Of a DNA stretch of 64,000 nt, positions 49,201 through 54,654 are shown one piece after another. Positions within the stretch are counted from its first letter, which is position 1. Each line of letters opens with the position of its first letter. The position numbers were made by a program, and so were the translations under genes. The notes beneath the pieces are model-generated. The model was not told the DNA's origin, did no database searches, and saw nothing but the letters and a program-made list of their open reading frames with translations. Source of the stretch: Chaetorhynchus papuensis (lineage: Eukaryota; Chordata; Aves; Passeriformes; Rhipiduridae); the NCBI GenBank assembly GCA_013396525.1, contig VWYX01000685.1:396225-460224 (forward strand), read 5' to 3'.

Positions 49201-52200
49201 CTATTCAGTTTTCTGGGCTGAGGTATTACCACAAACAGATGAGTCTGAGATGCCAATTCCCTTGTATACTTAGCAATAATCTGTCCAGAGGGAATTCAGA
49301 AGCCCTGAGTTAAATGTCAGTAGTTGCCTAATAGGAATGACCTCATTAACAGAGTTCCTTGCTTTGACAAAAACAAATAAATACGTACACAAGGTATTGC
49401 CAGTCTTTTTTTCAAGGAGATGTTACTATTTTAAAAGAAGCCAACCTGAAAAAAACCCTAAACCTCTTACATTTACCAATGGAAATAAGCCAAGGAGAGA
49501 GGAAACTAACCTATTTAGCAGTGCTAATGTCTGCATTCCTCTCATTGATATTATCATATCACAGGACATATCAGATCAAGTCTACTGTTCCATTAATCTT
49601 TAATGGATCAGTTTTTTCAGTTGTGTAAGTTATTATCAGTTATAATGTTTCATTAGGTTGATTAAGGTAATGAAGGTAACTTAAGGTAATGTTTTGATAT
49701 TGATTAGTCTTGAACAACTTGTCCACATGACTGCAAGACTTTGCATTGCTACAGACCAGAAAGCCTGAACTTAACTGCACAGCAATGGAGAGCACTACTT
49801 AACCAAGCTATCCTAGTCTAACTTCTGTTATTATTATTGTGGAAATATAAGCTGCATTGATGATGTCTTTTGGTTCTACAGAACTAACAAGAAGCACTAA
49901 GTGTTTGGTCAGAAAAATTTTAGCTGTATTTGCTTGCATTGAATATATACACAACTTCATGAAATAAAACTTATACCACTTGAAAATGAAATAATTCAGT
50001 TTTATAATGATTTTTTTTTTATTGTCAAGGAGATGGAACAAGGCTAGCTAACCTCCTGGAAAACAATGTTTGCAAAAGCCATTTAGAAATTTGAAAAATG
50101 AGTTGGATAGAAGTAGTGAGTAAAGTATGCACTCACCTTTAGTTGTGACGTGCTCATTTGGGGCAGAGCAAAACCCCACAGACAAAGCCACATCATTTTT
50201 CCTGGTAGACATGGGTGCATCTGAGGCAAGAAGGAGAGTGGTATGTATGCCTGAGCCTGCAGGCACATCATGTCCAAAATACAAATTGCACAGTCTGCAC
50301 ATAAATACAGTTCTTATTAACAACAGACTGGTTTTTTATTAATGAGCATGGGTTGTCTTTTTTGGTGTATTTTTATTGTGTGAGGAGAAGGTATTTATAA
50401 CAACAAAACTTGCATTTGGTAGGGAAAGAAATTTAAAAAATATTACTTTATGCAGTAGTAAAAGTTGTGTACGTTAAGGTATGGATGAGGTCTAGCATGC
50501 TAAGGGTATTTAAAAACATAGGAAGAATAAAAAAACCAGGCAGATTGATTTGCCAGAACTGGAATAGAAAGTGATGCTAAATGAATCCCAGGCTGATGCA
50601 CTGCTCTGTGAACACACTGAGGGATTGCTCGCTAGCAGGGGGCCCCAAAGCTGAGTTTCTGGGTATCTCACCTGCTCTCTGCCCCAGATCTCAGCTCCAT
50701 TTGAATTATCCTGACTTCAACTGAAAAGCACAGCACAGAGAAGTCATTGCTCAGTTATTTAACAATATTCACTCTGATTAAACTGTAATTGCTAGTGAAA
50801 ACATTTATTTTGGATTATTAAAGTATTTCTGTGCTATATCAGGACTAATAATTCAACAATACTAACTCAAATACTACTGACTAACATTCATTCCTTTTAG
50901 ATGGGAGGCTGAAGACCTGGGTTTATGGTGTAGCTGCTGGTGCATTTGTTTTACTCATCTTTATTGTTTCTATGATCTATCTAGCCTGGTGAGTTCCTTC
51001 ATTATTTATAAAAAAAACCAGTCCTCTCACAGACTGTAATGCAAATGTTTATATCTGCTGCTGTAGAAACTGCAGGCACTTCCGTGAACTGCAGTGTTTA
51101 ATTTACCATGTCCTTTTGTCCAAACTCAGGTTAGCAGATTCTGGTTGTACTCTAGTTGATGGATAACCACATGCTCTTCTGAGGGTAGAAGAACTTACAA
51201 ATATGGGCTGGCTTAGTGTACAGTTTATTTTTGCTCAGTTTATCTCATTTATTATATACAGTGTCCATACTAATTTTTATGTCTCTGTATCTCAAAAAGC
51301 TGAGAGAAATAGCACGAAAGAAATTTAGTAACCAGGCAAGTAATATTTTATATTTGACAAGATACAGAGATACACAACCAGAAAAATTCTGAAAACTTTC
51401 TCATCTTTTTAATACATGAAATAATATTTTTTTGAAAACTCACCTTTGAGAATGTGCTCCCTGAAGTTTTCTAGATCCTGTTTGGAATTTCTGATCCAAA
51501 TGACTGTACAGGTGAAAGGTGAGGAAAGTGTGGCCATATACATCAGGCTCCTGATGGTTCTGCATTAGTAGGCGTTTGTGGGGCTTCTGGGTATGTTGGA
51601 CATCCAGTAAACTTTACCCAAAACCTCAGTTCTGTCTGGGTAATATAAAAATTCAGTTGCATTTTTGGATTTTGTTAGTTGGTTGGTTTTCTTGGGGGAT
51701 TGGGGTTTTTTTGAGGAAAAGGAAATCCAGTAGCATTCAACTGCACTGCAGATAATTTGGACTGGAATCTGTGGCTACTGCAAATCATTGTAACAAATGG
51801 TTTGGTATAAAATATTCAAATTTGAGCAGCCTGACATAGCTGAGATAAGATTTTGGATAAAACTGAGGATGCACAGGCCTGATTTAAAGAAATGCTTATG
51901 TTACACTCTAAAAGAAGACAAATACTAAAGCATGGATAAACATTAATTTTCCTTTGGCCTGGTAATTTTTTAAAACTATATCAAATGGATTGGAAGTACT
52001 GCTGGATTAAAATCTAATTCAAAGCTAGATAAGGAATGTTATGGCTAACAACCATACCTCTTCTATTAATGACTGGTTTGATTATAACATCTAGAATTGA
52101 TTGTAGTCATTCCAGCAAGTATACTGAAATAAAGCCACTCAAAAGATGGATCTTTCCTGTGGAAACCCTTGATGTGTCAGGAGCAGTTTAAGATTTGAGT

Positions 52201-52643
52201 CACGTAATTTAAAAGAACCTGATTGCAGCTTTGATACATGACCAAATATTGCATGGCAGGCTCTGAGTTCTTCTGAAAACTTCTTCTGAGTGATGTTGCA
52301 AGAGTACCTGCCAAGGATTTCACCAAGTCACATCAGCACCATAATAGGTTGTTTCTGAACAACTGAGCTTTGAATTAGATATTACTTTGGGTTGATAAAG
52401 AGATAATTAGTGATCCCAGTGAAGGTTTTAGGCTTATAGCTTTTATAAACAAACAACTGAATGCATTATCAACGAGCTCATCTTTCATGTAAGAATGAAA
52501 TACATTTTTGCATGTTATTAGTTTCCTGTTCTATTTACAAATTATCTTATTGTTTCAGCAAAAAGCCAAAGAAGCCCCAGAGGAGGCAGAACAACCGACT
52601 GAAACCTTTAACCTTGGCTTATGATGGAGATGCAGACATGTAA
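148..52643 (+). CDS. THSD7A: THSD7A, partial: 18 exons of the 3' half through the stop codon (join listed in evidence)
   Basis: The joined exons are 148-251, 10564-10758, 13245-13508, 25172-25350, 29195-29200, 29921-30054, 30664-30817, 31646-31787, 32264-32379, 37777-37894, 39695-39840, 40418-40592, 42661-42834, 43807-43902, 46903-46985, 47320-47530, 50901-50988 and 52559-52643. Together they make 2,470 coding nt, about 822 residues plus TAA. Every border is AG/GT, and the phases after successive exons are 1,1,1,0,0,2,0,1,0,1,0,1,1,1,0,1,2. The product is a type I membrane glycoprotein whose ectodomain is an array of thrombospondin type-1 repeats, recognised by W-x-x-W-x-x-C cores and paired cysteines. 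It ends in one transmembrane helix and a basic tail finishing YDGDADM. I recognise the protein from memory as THSD7A rather than its paralogue THSD7B, mainly from the near-identical C-terminal half and tail. In mammals it is found on endothelium and kidney podocytes, is linked to endothelial migration, and is an autoantigen in membranous nephropathy. The 5' exons lie upstream of the window. Confidence 0.96.
560..895 (-). mobile_element. CR1 LINE fragment, degenerate reverse transcriptase region (antisense)
   Basis: Read on the minus strand, the sequence gives a decayed match to the CR1 reverse transcriptase. A segment like QWLIPGTILFSLLNN corresponds to the family's PQGSVLGPVLFNIFIND block. 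It is followed by LSRFEDNGSL where the active FADDTKL motif should be, then AIQRTLTTWRNGLALNF, matching the downstream helix. Frames are broken and the catalytic FADD reads FEDN, so it is an inactive fossil. It lacks the CR1 3' tail and is clearly older than the other copies here. Confidence 0.72.
4058..4084. repeat. Perfect inverted repeat, 10-bp arms, 7-nt loop
   Basis: The arms are gtttgttagc (4058-4067) and gctaacaaac (4075-4084), exact reverse complements around the loop tgttaat. It lies deep in a long intron with no visible gene or repeat around it. Confidence 0.8.
4583..4610 (+). repeat. A-rich simple repeat
   Basis: An A-rich stretch ends in an almost pure run of A at 4591-4610. No SINE or processed pseudogene body is recognisable upstream of it, so I call it low-complexity sequence rather than a retrocopy tail. 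Confidence 0.8.
8419..8750 (-). mobile_element. CR1 LINE 3' fragment, antisense
   Basis: The + strand opens with agaatcatagaat then cctgagttggaagggaccc. Its reverse complement is the conserved CR1 3' UTR end, closing in an ATTCTATGATTCT-type octamer repeat. The body continues through the typical caccatgtgcctgagag and gctgtgaccacttcc segments. The copy is 5'-truncated at about 330 bp and contains none of the reverse transcriptase core. It closely resembles the fragment at 21791-21957 and is probably of the same subfamily. Short ORFs across it (8516-8824, 8671-8865) are by-products of the repeat. Confidence 0.93.
8955..9836 (+). mobile_element. CR1 LINE 3' fragment, sense, end of reverse transcriptase plus 3' UTR
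   Basis: About 880 bp of CR1 in the + orientation. Near 9002 the frame reads FAGDTKLG, where an intact element has FADDTKLG, so a catalytic aspartate is replaced. The downstream part matches the RT C-terminal region and the 3' UTR, including the segments tgcacctggggaggaataac and ctggagatgttcaaaag. It ends in a degenerate attctgtgattg octamer tail at about 9836. It is 5'-truncated and inactive. The minus-strand ORFs at 8951-9172, 9114-9320 and 9506-9820 are antisense shadows. Confidence 0.93.
10564..10758 (+). CDS. THSD7A: THSD7A exon (end of one TSR, start of the next)
   Basis: The acceptor is ttccag ending at 10563 and the donor is gtaagag from 10759. The exon is 195 nt, phase 1 to phase 1, so it is symmetric. 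It encodes ITCRKQDGG and continues to QIPCQDDC, the closing Cys-x-Pro-Cys pattern of one TSR. The next repeat then opens with SWSKFSPCNGDCGG. That site has Asp where O-fucosylated TSRs have Ser/Thr (C-x-x-S/T-C-G), so this repeat should not be fucosylated at that position. Confidence 0.96.
12418..12470. repeat. 18-bp tandem duplication running into a perfect 10-bp inverted repeat
   Basis: Two 18-bp units (12418-12435 and 12436-12453) differ at one base, tttacagtattacctaag versus tttacagtattatctaag. The second unit supplies the left arm tatctaagta (12446-12455) of a perfect hairpin whose right arm is tacttagata (12461-12470), with the 5-nt loop acaac. The sequence suggests replication slippage followed by templated inversion. 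Confidence 0.85.
12542..12600. repeat. Tandem duplication of about 30 bp
   Basis: Two near-identical copies of a unit beginning aaaactaagcaaac and ending taccaaaga lie next to each other, starting at 12542 and 12573. They differ at a few bases. The location is intronic and no function is visible. Confidence 0.8.
13245..13508 (+). CDS. THSD7A: THSD7A exon (basic insert plus TSR with N-glycosylation site)
   Basis: The acceptor is tttctttctag ending at 13244 and the donor is gtattt from 13509. At 264 nt it is the longest coding exon in the window and is symmetric (phase 1 to 1). It opens with a Lys-rich segment, GKSKKKDKC, and then encodes NWSDC, an N-glycosylation sequon that overlaps a TSR tryptophan. 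Next comes ECGQGYRYQAMAC, the strand with the Arg/Cys pattern. The basic stretch is a plausible glycosaminoglycan contact, which is inference. The remainder reads smoothly as THSD7A. Confidence 0.96.
14031..14051. repeat. Perfect inverted repeat, 10-bp arms, 1-nt centre
   Basis: The arm ggaaggaaca (14031-14040) is followed by one base and then its exact reverse complement tgttccttcc (14042-14051). No repeat family is recognised around it. Confidence 0.85.
15819..15851 (+). repeat. C-rich low-complexity tract
   Basis: Runs of C broken by single A or T bases (ccaccacaccacc and similar). No gene is nearby. Confidence 0.7.
16478..16503 (+). repeat. GTTTT simple repeat
   Basis: Four or so tandem copies of gtttt inside an intron. 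It is a short microsatellite with no associated mobile element. Confidence 0.75.
18400..18810. promoter_or_regulatory. Candidate intronic conserved non-coding element (unproven)
   Basis: This stretch has mixed base composition unlike the AT-rich background and is free of repeats. It carries clustered homeodomain/POU-like words such as tcaattatgaat, ttaattcatg and gcattaattaaatgagatgcat. That texture is common in vertebrate developmental enhancers. The call is inference from composition only; I have no alignment. Confidence 0.25.
19184..19220. repeat. TA dinucleotide microsatellite
   Basis: An alternating TA run of about 36 bp with a single interruption (atatgtata). It is likely to be length-variable between individuals. 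Confidence 0.9.
21791..21957 (-). mobile_element. CR1 LINE 3' fragment, antisense
   Basis: The + strand begins cataaaatcatagaatatcc, followed by the conserved gaagggacccacaaggatca block, and ends at gtgaccacttccctgtcc. This is the reverse complement of the last roughly 165 bp of CR1, severely 5'-truncated. The sequence is very like that of the copy at 8419-8750. Confidence 0.93.
24480..25080. promoter_or_regulatory. Candidate conserved non-coding element just upstream of exon 25172
   Basis: A repeat-free stretch of balanced composition contains gttaat and attaac in inverted orientation 9 bp apart (near 24630-24650). Further on are tcctaatcagatgggatgatgagc-like words and an E-box, cagctg, near 24968. 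The arrangement suggests regulatory DNA, but no conservation data are available, so this is a guess from texture. Confidence 0.22.
25172..25350 (+). CDS. THSD7A: THSD7A exon (canonical TSR with WSNWSRC and CSKSCG)
   Basis: The acceptor is cattcatacag ending at 25171 and the donor is gtaattt from 25351. The exon is 179 nt, phase 1 to 0. It encodes ACIIPCPSDCKLSEW, closing the previous repeat, and then WSNWSRCSKSCGSGVKVRSK. This repeat has both standard TSR modification signals: W-x-x-W for C-mannosylation and C-x-x-S-C-G for O-fucosylation. The exon ends after HVNQ in phase 0. The donor departs from consensus at +5 (T instead of G) and immediately precedes the microexon. Confidence 0.96.
25630..25939 (+). 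mobile_element. CR1 LINE 3' UTR fragment, sense
   Basis: About 310 bp. It contains aggaagaaattcttcact, then the segment ccctggaaatgttcaaagcc, then the family 3' end gatgatctttaaggtctctt, and closes with tattctatgattctgtga. It carries no coding part. The octamer tail is on the + strand, so the element is in the sense orientation relative to THSD7A. Confidence 0.95.
26915..26927 (-). promoter_or_regulatory. CTCF-like core motif
   Basis: The minus strand reads CCAGCAGAGGGCA, an excellent match to the widely used CTCF core (CCASYAGRKGGC type). A single motif match proves nothing about occupancy. Confidence 0.4.
29128..29194 (+). promoter_or_regulatory. THSD7A: Branch point, long pyrimidine tract and acceptor of the microexon
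   Basis: TTCTAAC (29128-29134) is a near-ideal branch-point sequence. It is followed by a nearly unbroken U/C tract of about 36 nt, including UCUCUUU (a PTB-type motif), then a spacer and the acceptor ctttcttcag ending at 29194. The strength and length of this tract fit the need for exon definition around a 6-nt exon. A weaker branch candidate lies closer, in the spacer near 29175. Confidence 0.6.
29195..29200 (+). CDS. THSD7A: THSD7A 6-nt microexon encoding Ala-Gln
   Basis: GCGCAG is flanked by tttcttcag on the left and the strong donor gtaagg on the right. The previous exon ends in phase 0 after HVNQ and the next begins in phase 0 with VYEVVPC. The THSD7A protein as I remember it from mammals reads NQAQVYEVV at this junction. 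Without GCGCAG the residues AQ would be missing, and no alternative border of either neighbour supplies them. Skipping keeps the frame, so the exon could be alternative. It lies in the linker between two TSRs. Confidence 0.82.
29201..29920 (+). other. THSD7A: THSD7A intron downstream of the microexon (720 nt)
   Basis: It begins with the strong donor gtaagg and ends with tggtttccag. The notable content is a pair of adjacent perfect hairpins (29547-29597). No repeat or coding sequence is present. Confidence 0.85.
29547..29597. repeat. Two adjacent perfect hairpins, 12-bp and 11-bp stems
   Basis: The first hairpin is gaggtaaagtgc, loop ca, gcactttacctc (29547-29572). The second, directly abutting it, is taaagtaaagt, loop ata, actttacttta (29573-29597). 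Both stems are perfect, and the shared aaagt/acttt words also allow pairing across the two. The location is 346 nt after the microexon in the same intron. Confidence 0.9.
29921..30054 (+). CDS. THSD7A: THSD7A exon (TSR start, WVTEPWSVC core)
   Basis: The acceptor is tggtttccag ending at 29920 and the donor is gtaaaa from 30055. The exon is 134 nt, phase 0 to 2. It encodes VYEVVPCHSDC, closing the previous repeat, then WVTEPWSVCKV and NCGEGVQTRKVR, the strand-B pattern of a TSR with a longer loop between the first two cysteines. An ATG further upstream in the same frame (29816) is intronic and not a start. Confidence 0.96.
30055..30663 (+). other. THSD7A: THSD7A intron (609 nt)
   Basis: AT-rich, with no repeat or coding content seen. 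It ends with a T-rich acceptor, cttttttccag. Confidence 0.85.
30664..30817 (+). CDS. THSD7A: THSD7A exon (end of one TSR, WGSWSQC opening the next)
   Basis: The exon is 154 nt, phase 2 to 0, with donor gtaaga from 30818. It encodes the acidic loop YLCDPEEMPLGARKCTLPCP and then EDCVVSEWGSWSQCSL. The second half is the W-x-x-W-x-x-C core with a C-mannosylation signal. The exon ends two residues after that cysteine, so each TSR is split across two exons, as elsewhere in this gene. Confidence 0.96.
30818..31645 (+). other. THSD7A: THSD7A intron (828 nt)
   Basis: Nothing recognisable apart from splice signals. The acceptor is cttactttcaag. Two overlapping ORFs near 30909-31193 on opposite strands show no family features. 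Confidence 0.85.
31646..31787 (+). CDS. THSD7A: THSD7A exon (TSR strand B, ends in NVT sequon)
   Basis: The exon is 142 nt, phase 0 to 1, with donor gtattt from 31788. It encodes PCNGSSVRERSAESLRQP with an NGS sequon, then GKPCPAATETEAC, and closes with NCYHYDYNVT, a second N-glycosylation sequon. The YDYNVTDW stretch, completed by the next exon, takes the place of the usual W-x-x-W ladder of the following repeat. Confidence 0.95.
31788..32263 (+). other. THSD7A: THSD7A intron (476 nt)
   Basis: No recognisable content. It ends with tcctgctttgcag. Confidence 0.85.
32264..32379 (+). CDS. THSD7A: THSD7A exon (TSR core DWSTC through LKYCEE)
   Basis: The exon is 116 nt, phase 1 to 0, with the consensus donor gtgagt from 32380. 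It encodes DWSTCQLSEKAVCGSGIKTR and then MLDCVRSDGKSVDLKYCEE. These 38 residues are almost the same as the mammalian protein as I recall it. The GIKTR segment supplies the arginines of the Trp-Arg ladder. Confidence 0.96.
33478..33645 (-). mobile_element. CR1 LINE 3' fragment, antisense
   Basis: The + strand opens with ttcatagaatcataaaatta, then tttgggttggaagggatctt, and continues to ccagggatgggacatccaca. This is the reverse complement of a CR1 3' UTR end. A short internal duplication (cttaaagatca twice, near 33515-33540) interrupts the usual sequence. The copy is about 168 bp and 5'-truncated. Confidence 0.93.
36713..36785. repeat. Possible ancient amniote dispersed repeat, degraded
   Basis: The segment aagaacaaagaaatggctgt, continuing through caggatcagaccaaagg, resembles a dispersed sequence seen in turtles, crocodilians and birds (AAGAACATAAGAATGGCC, then GGGTCAGACCAATGG). 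I do not recall its family name with certainty. The match is from memory and covers only about 70 bp. Confidence 0.45.
37061..37162. repeat. TAGAA pentanucleotide microsatellite
   Basis: About 100 bp of tagaa units. The first third has variants (aatagaaataggaatag) and the remainder is nearly perfect. It is very likely polymorphic. The opposite strand gives a long spurious ORF of the repeating pentapeptide type (37030-37248). Confidence 0.96.
37777..37894 (+). CDS. THSD7A: THSD7A exon (TSR with WSMWSEC and CSQTCG)
   Basis: The acceptor is ttttctttcag ending at 37776 and the donor is gtcagt from 37895. The exon is 118 nt, phase 0 to 1. It encodes LGLEKAWQMNMSCVVEC, including an NMS sequon, then PVNCQLSDWSMWSECSQTCG. 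This repeat has both signals, W-x-x-W for C-mannosylation and C-x-x-T-C-G for O-fucosylation. The 158-codon minus-strand ORF across it is an antisense shadow. Confidence 0.96.
37895..39694 (+). other. THSD7A: THSD7A intron (1.8 kb)
   Basis: No repeat or exon is recognised. A tandem gaacatgtt gaacatgtt word occurs at 39284-39301. Confidence 0.85.
39695..39840 (+). CDS. THSD7A: THSD7A exon (end of TSR, WQYGQWSAC core of the next)
   Basis: The acceptor is tttttgttacag ending at 39694 and the donor is gtaaaa from 39841. The exon is 146 nt, phase 1 to 0. It encodes KMIRRRTINQPFQGDGRPCP, the basic strand B and the closing loop, then CPVKPCYRWQYGQWSAC. The RRR run is the Arg ladder facing the tryptophans of the previous exon. 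Confidence 0.96.
39841..40417 (+). other. THSD7A: THSD7A intron (577 nt)
   Basis: No recognisable content beyond a T/G-rich run near 40233-40250. Confidence 0.85.
40418..40592 (+). CDS. THSD7A: THSD7A exon (TSR strand B with NIS sequon, acidic loop)
   Basis: The acceptor is ccttccgtag ending at 40417 and the donor is gtaaca from 40593. The exon is 175 nt, phase 0 to 1. It encodes DAQCGEGTRVRNISCVV, an NIS N-glycosylation site within strand B, followed by an unusually long acidic loop (IEDVGKVVDEEFCGEIEPII) and the closing TCTFPCPG. The loop makes this TSR longer than the usual 50-60 residues, as in the mammalian protein. Confidence 0.96.
40593..42660 (+). other. THSD7A: THSD7A intron (2.1 kb)
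   Basis: No exon or transposon is seen. The part at about 41580-41960 is repeat-free and rich in TAAT-type words, and may be a conserved non-coding element (weak inference). Confidence 0.8.
42661..42834 (+). CDS. THSD7A: THSD7A exon (TSR with WSEWSLC, last canonical core)
   Basis: The acceptor is tctttgacag ending at 42660 and the donor is gtaagc from 42835. The exon is 174 nt and symmetric (phase 1 to 1). It encodes DCYLREWSEWSLCQLTCVNG, then GFGGIQVRSRAV and the closing HLCPEQALETRPCN. The fucosylation position reads CQLTCV, with Val in place of the glycine of C-x-x-S/T-C-G. C-mannosylation is therefore expected here, but O-fucosylation is uncertain. Confidence 0.96.
42835..43806 (+). other. 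THSD7A: THSD7A intron (972 nt)
   Basis: No recognisable content. The acceptor is gttctctgtgcag. Confidence 0.85.
43807..43902 (+). CDS. THSD7A: THSD7A exon (YKWMASPW, last TSR-like segment)
   Basis: The exon is 96 nt and symmetric (phase 1 to 1), with donor gtaact from 43903. It encodes GQCYEYKWMASPWKGSSRTV, then WCQRSDGLNVTG with an NVT sequon. It is the opening half of the final TSR. Confidence 0.95.
43903..46902 (+). other. THSD7A: THSD7A intron (3.0 kb)
   Basis: AT-rich, with no repeats or exons recognised. ORFs at 44420-44782 and 44689-44916 have no domain features. Confidence 0.85.
46903..46985 (+). CDS. THSD7A: THSD7A exon (closing half of the last TSR)
   Basis: The exon is 83 nt, phase 1 to 0, with donor gtatgt from 46986. 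It encodes GCLVMRQPDADRSCNPPCSQ, then PHAYCSE. Four cysteines close the last TSR and begin the small Cys-rich segment completed by the next exon. Confidence 0.95.
46986..47319 (+). other. THSD7A: THSD7A intron (334 nt)
   Basis: Short intron with nothing notable. It ends in cttgttccctacag. Confidence 0.85.
47320..47530 (+). CDS. THSD7A: THSD7A exon (EGF-like Cys-rich end and membrane-proximal stalk)
   Basis: The exon is 211 nt, phase 0 to 1. It encodes TRTCSCEDGYTEVMSSDGTL, whose C-x-C...G-Y pattern is the end of an EGF-like fold, then the last cysteine in EQCTLIP. A cysteine-free stalk follows (VVVIPTMEDKKGDVK, then a Ser/Thr/Pro-rich part with an NQS sequon) and ends RTWFLQPFGP. The donor gtgaag from 47531 is weak, with A at +5. 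Reading past it gives a stop at 47545-47547. Confidence 0.95.
47682..47687 (+). terminator. THSD7A: Intronic AATAAA, possible alternative polyadenylation signal
   Basis: A consensus hexamer lies 135 nt after the in-frame stop that would be used if the intron at 47531 were retained. A moderately U/G-containing stretch (agtgaaatcttgtattgc) follows about 40 nt later. Use would give a transcript encoding the ectodomain only. There is no direct evidence for use. Confidence 0.3.
48365..48384. repeat. Perfect 20-bp palindrome
   Basis: The half-site ctaatacaca is followed directly by its reverse complement tgtgtattag, with no spacer. The centre is cacatgtg, an E-box-like CACATGTG word. The location is intronic. 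Confidence 0.9.
50901..50988 (+). CDS. THSD7A: THSD7A transmembrane exon
   Basis: The acceptor is attccttttag ending at 50900 and the donor is the consensus gtgagt from 50989. The exon is 88 nt, phase 1 to 2. It encodes GRLKTW and then a hydrophobic span starting VYGVAAGAFVLLIF and ending IVSMIYLAC, about 22 residues. This is the single transmembrane helix of the type I protein. Basic residues before and after it fit a stop-transfer segment. Confidence 0.97.
50989..52558 (+). other. THSD7A: THSD7A last intron (1.6 kb)
   Basis: No repeat or exon is recognised. It ends with cttattgtttcag. Confidence 0.85.
52559..52643 (+). CDS. THSD7A: THSD7A last coding exon, cytoplasmic tail and stop
   Basis: The exon completes the Cys codon left by the previous exon and encodes KKPKKPQRRQNNRLKPL, then TLAYDGDADM and TAA at 52641-52643. 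The tail is about 27 residues. Its membrane-proximal half is strongly basic and its end is acidic. It looks identical, or nearly so, to the mammalian tail as I remember it, which implies strong constraint and probably a protein partner (inference). Confidence 0.97.
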
Positions 52644-53855
52644 AGTACAACTTCTCATGGTGACAAATGGAGTCTTAACTATAGGAATGAAATCAGAAGG
52701 TGTCCGAAGCCACAGGGATTTTTTATGGAGTGGATTAAGTGTTTTGAATTTTTTTTTTTTAAAGGATGGATTTCATAATGCCTACCAATATTCAAGGTAT
52801 TATTGCTTTACTTTAGACCATCAGCACTGAGAAATCGGGCAGAATCACGTTAATAGACACTGCAGCTGGAGATCTGTGGTATTTCCTCAGCCTTAGAACT
52901 GAGCACCACTTCTGTCTCCAGAATACTGTAGCTGACATAGTATTAACACTTGGAAGCCCCTGCATCATTAACCAAGTATAATCAGTACGCATGTCAAGTT
53001 TGTACCAAGCTGTCTATGACTCTTTATATTCAAACATATATACTCAGCTGAACCATATGTATTATTCTATCAGATTATATACATGATGAAGAGCATTTTA
53101 GTGCTTAGTACAATATTAACTTTTAACTGGGATTAACCCACTGAGCAAGTTCAACAGTTTGCCAGTTGACGATAACTTGTGTTAACCTGCGTTTCAGAGG
53201 GCAATGACTCACTTGCACAATTCTGTCCTGTTACCACTCCAAAGTATAAAGGCCTCATGTGTACATCCAGAAAAGAGGCTTTCTCAGATTCACTATTTTC
53301 TAGTGGTTGCTGTCTGGAAAAAAATACCTGCTGTAAATGTTACAATACGTTTCTACTTTCTCTAACTCAAACTGTTGCCTGCATCTTTTTTGCTACGTGT
53401 AAGGCAAATTTTTGCACTATATTAGTGCAGCATGATATGCACTTAACTAGTATTGCCATAGAAACTGCCTCTTTTCAGAAAGGATAATGATGTATCTTGT
53501 GCACGGAGTGTCAAGTAGACAGGTCTTGAATCCTGAAGAGAGTAGCGTTCAGTTTGGACTGTGACGGGATGGAATCGGCTACGACATGTGCTGTACACAC
53601 CGTTCCTCATCACAGCAGCCATTTGTACTCTACACCATGGCAGTAATACAAGTGTCTAGTTTCTTGCCCCATCTACCTATACTGGTATAGATTGTCCTGC
53701 TGGTTTCTAATTGTACTTTGAAGGCTGTTTATGGCTAGATTTTTTATATTTGTTAACTTTGTTAGAAAAAGAAGAAAAGAAAAAGAAAAGTGGTTGCCCT
53801 GTAATCCTGAGTGACATACTTCTTGTCTAAAAAGGTGTTCCAATTGTTCAACTAA

Positions 53856-53861
53856 AATAAA
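53856..53861 (+). terminator. THSD7A: Proximal poly(A) signal AATAAA
   Basis: The hexamer is followed within 10-40 nt by a U-rich stretch (cttgcttttctttccttctg), a good downstream element. It would give a 3' UTR of about 1.2 kb. Confidence 0.5.
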
Positions 53862-54646
53862 ATGGTCTTGCTTTTCTTTCCTTCTGTTAATGAGAGCTTT
53901 TTCACTGTTACTGGCAGTGCAATACTCAGAGACATTTTGTCTTTTCTTATTAGGATAATTCGATAGACTCTTTTAATTATTCACTTAAACTCCCGAGTGT
54001 ACTGGCAAGTAAACAATAAGATCAATAGTTCTGCCATTTTAACACTCATGACATTTTAAAAAACTCTGGCAGTATGAAAACTCACCGTTAACCTCTTCCA
54101 TGCTTATGGCTTTTCAGTGTTACACTTCCAACATGAAGCTCGTTGAGTTGCCACTCATGTGACAAGCCTGTTACGGATGTGATCCATGACCTGAGAAGGG
54201 TTATTCTCCTCAAATGGCTTCTATGTGCAGCCTGAACATACAAGTGACTGTGCCACTACTAAGCAATACAAAATTTTATCAGGCAACCTCTCAAAAATAA
54301 TTGTTGTGTAAAGTTCAATATTAGGTTCTCAGGTCTTTTTTATAAACTAAACCACTTCTGCCTATTCATCACTCTATTTACTCAAGAAGCACCAGGTTTT
54401 GCACACTGAATGAAACTAGCTTTGCAAACTTTGGCCCAGATCCACTGAAATCAATGACAAGGCTCTCATGGCCATCAATGGGTGATATCAGTACTTAAAA
54501 ATACACACCTTTGTTCTATGAGAATAATTCTTGAAACCAATGAGCATTTTGTGGATGTTCAAGAGGGATTATGGCTCTACTTTAACTTAGCTGACATATT
54601 ACCAGTGTGGTGTTACTGCATCAAAAAAATTACCTTCCTCCCACTG

Positions 54647-54654
54647 TGTAAATA
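54647..54654 (+). promoter_or_regulatory. THSD7A: Pumilio-type site TGTAAATA in the 3' UTR
   Basis: This is an exact match to UGUANAUA on the transcript strand. Such sites bind PUM proteins and lower mRNA stability. It would be present only in isoforms using the distal poly(A) signals. Confidence 0.4.

Larger units (their letters stand above)
47531..50900 (+). other. THSD7A: THSD7A intron before the transmembrane exon (3.4 kb)
   Basis: The in-frame continuation of the previous exon stops after a few codons (TGA 47545-47547), and an AATAAA follows at 47682-47687. A perfect 20-bp palindrome lies at 48365-48384. No transposon or exon is recognised. ORFs at 49037-49273, 49337-49603 and around 50048-50342 are unremarkable. 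Confidence 0.82.

Noticed and set aside
148..52643. Assignment to the paralogue THSD7B
   Set aside because: The C-terminal half and the tail ending in LTLAYDGDADM fit THSD7A as I recall it much better. A direct alignment to both proteins would settle it.
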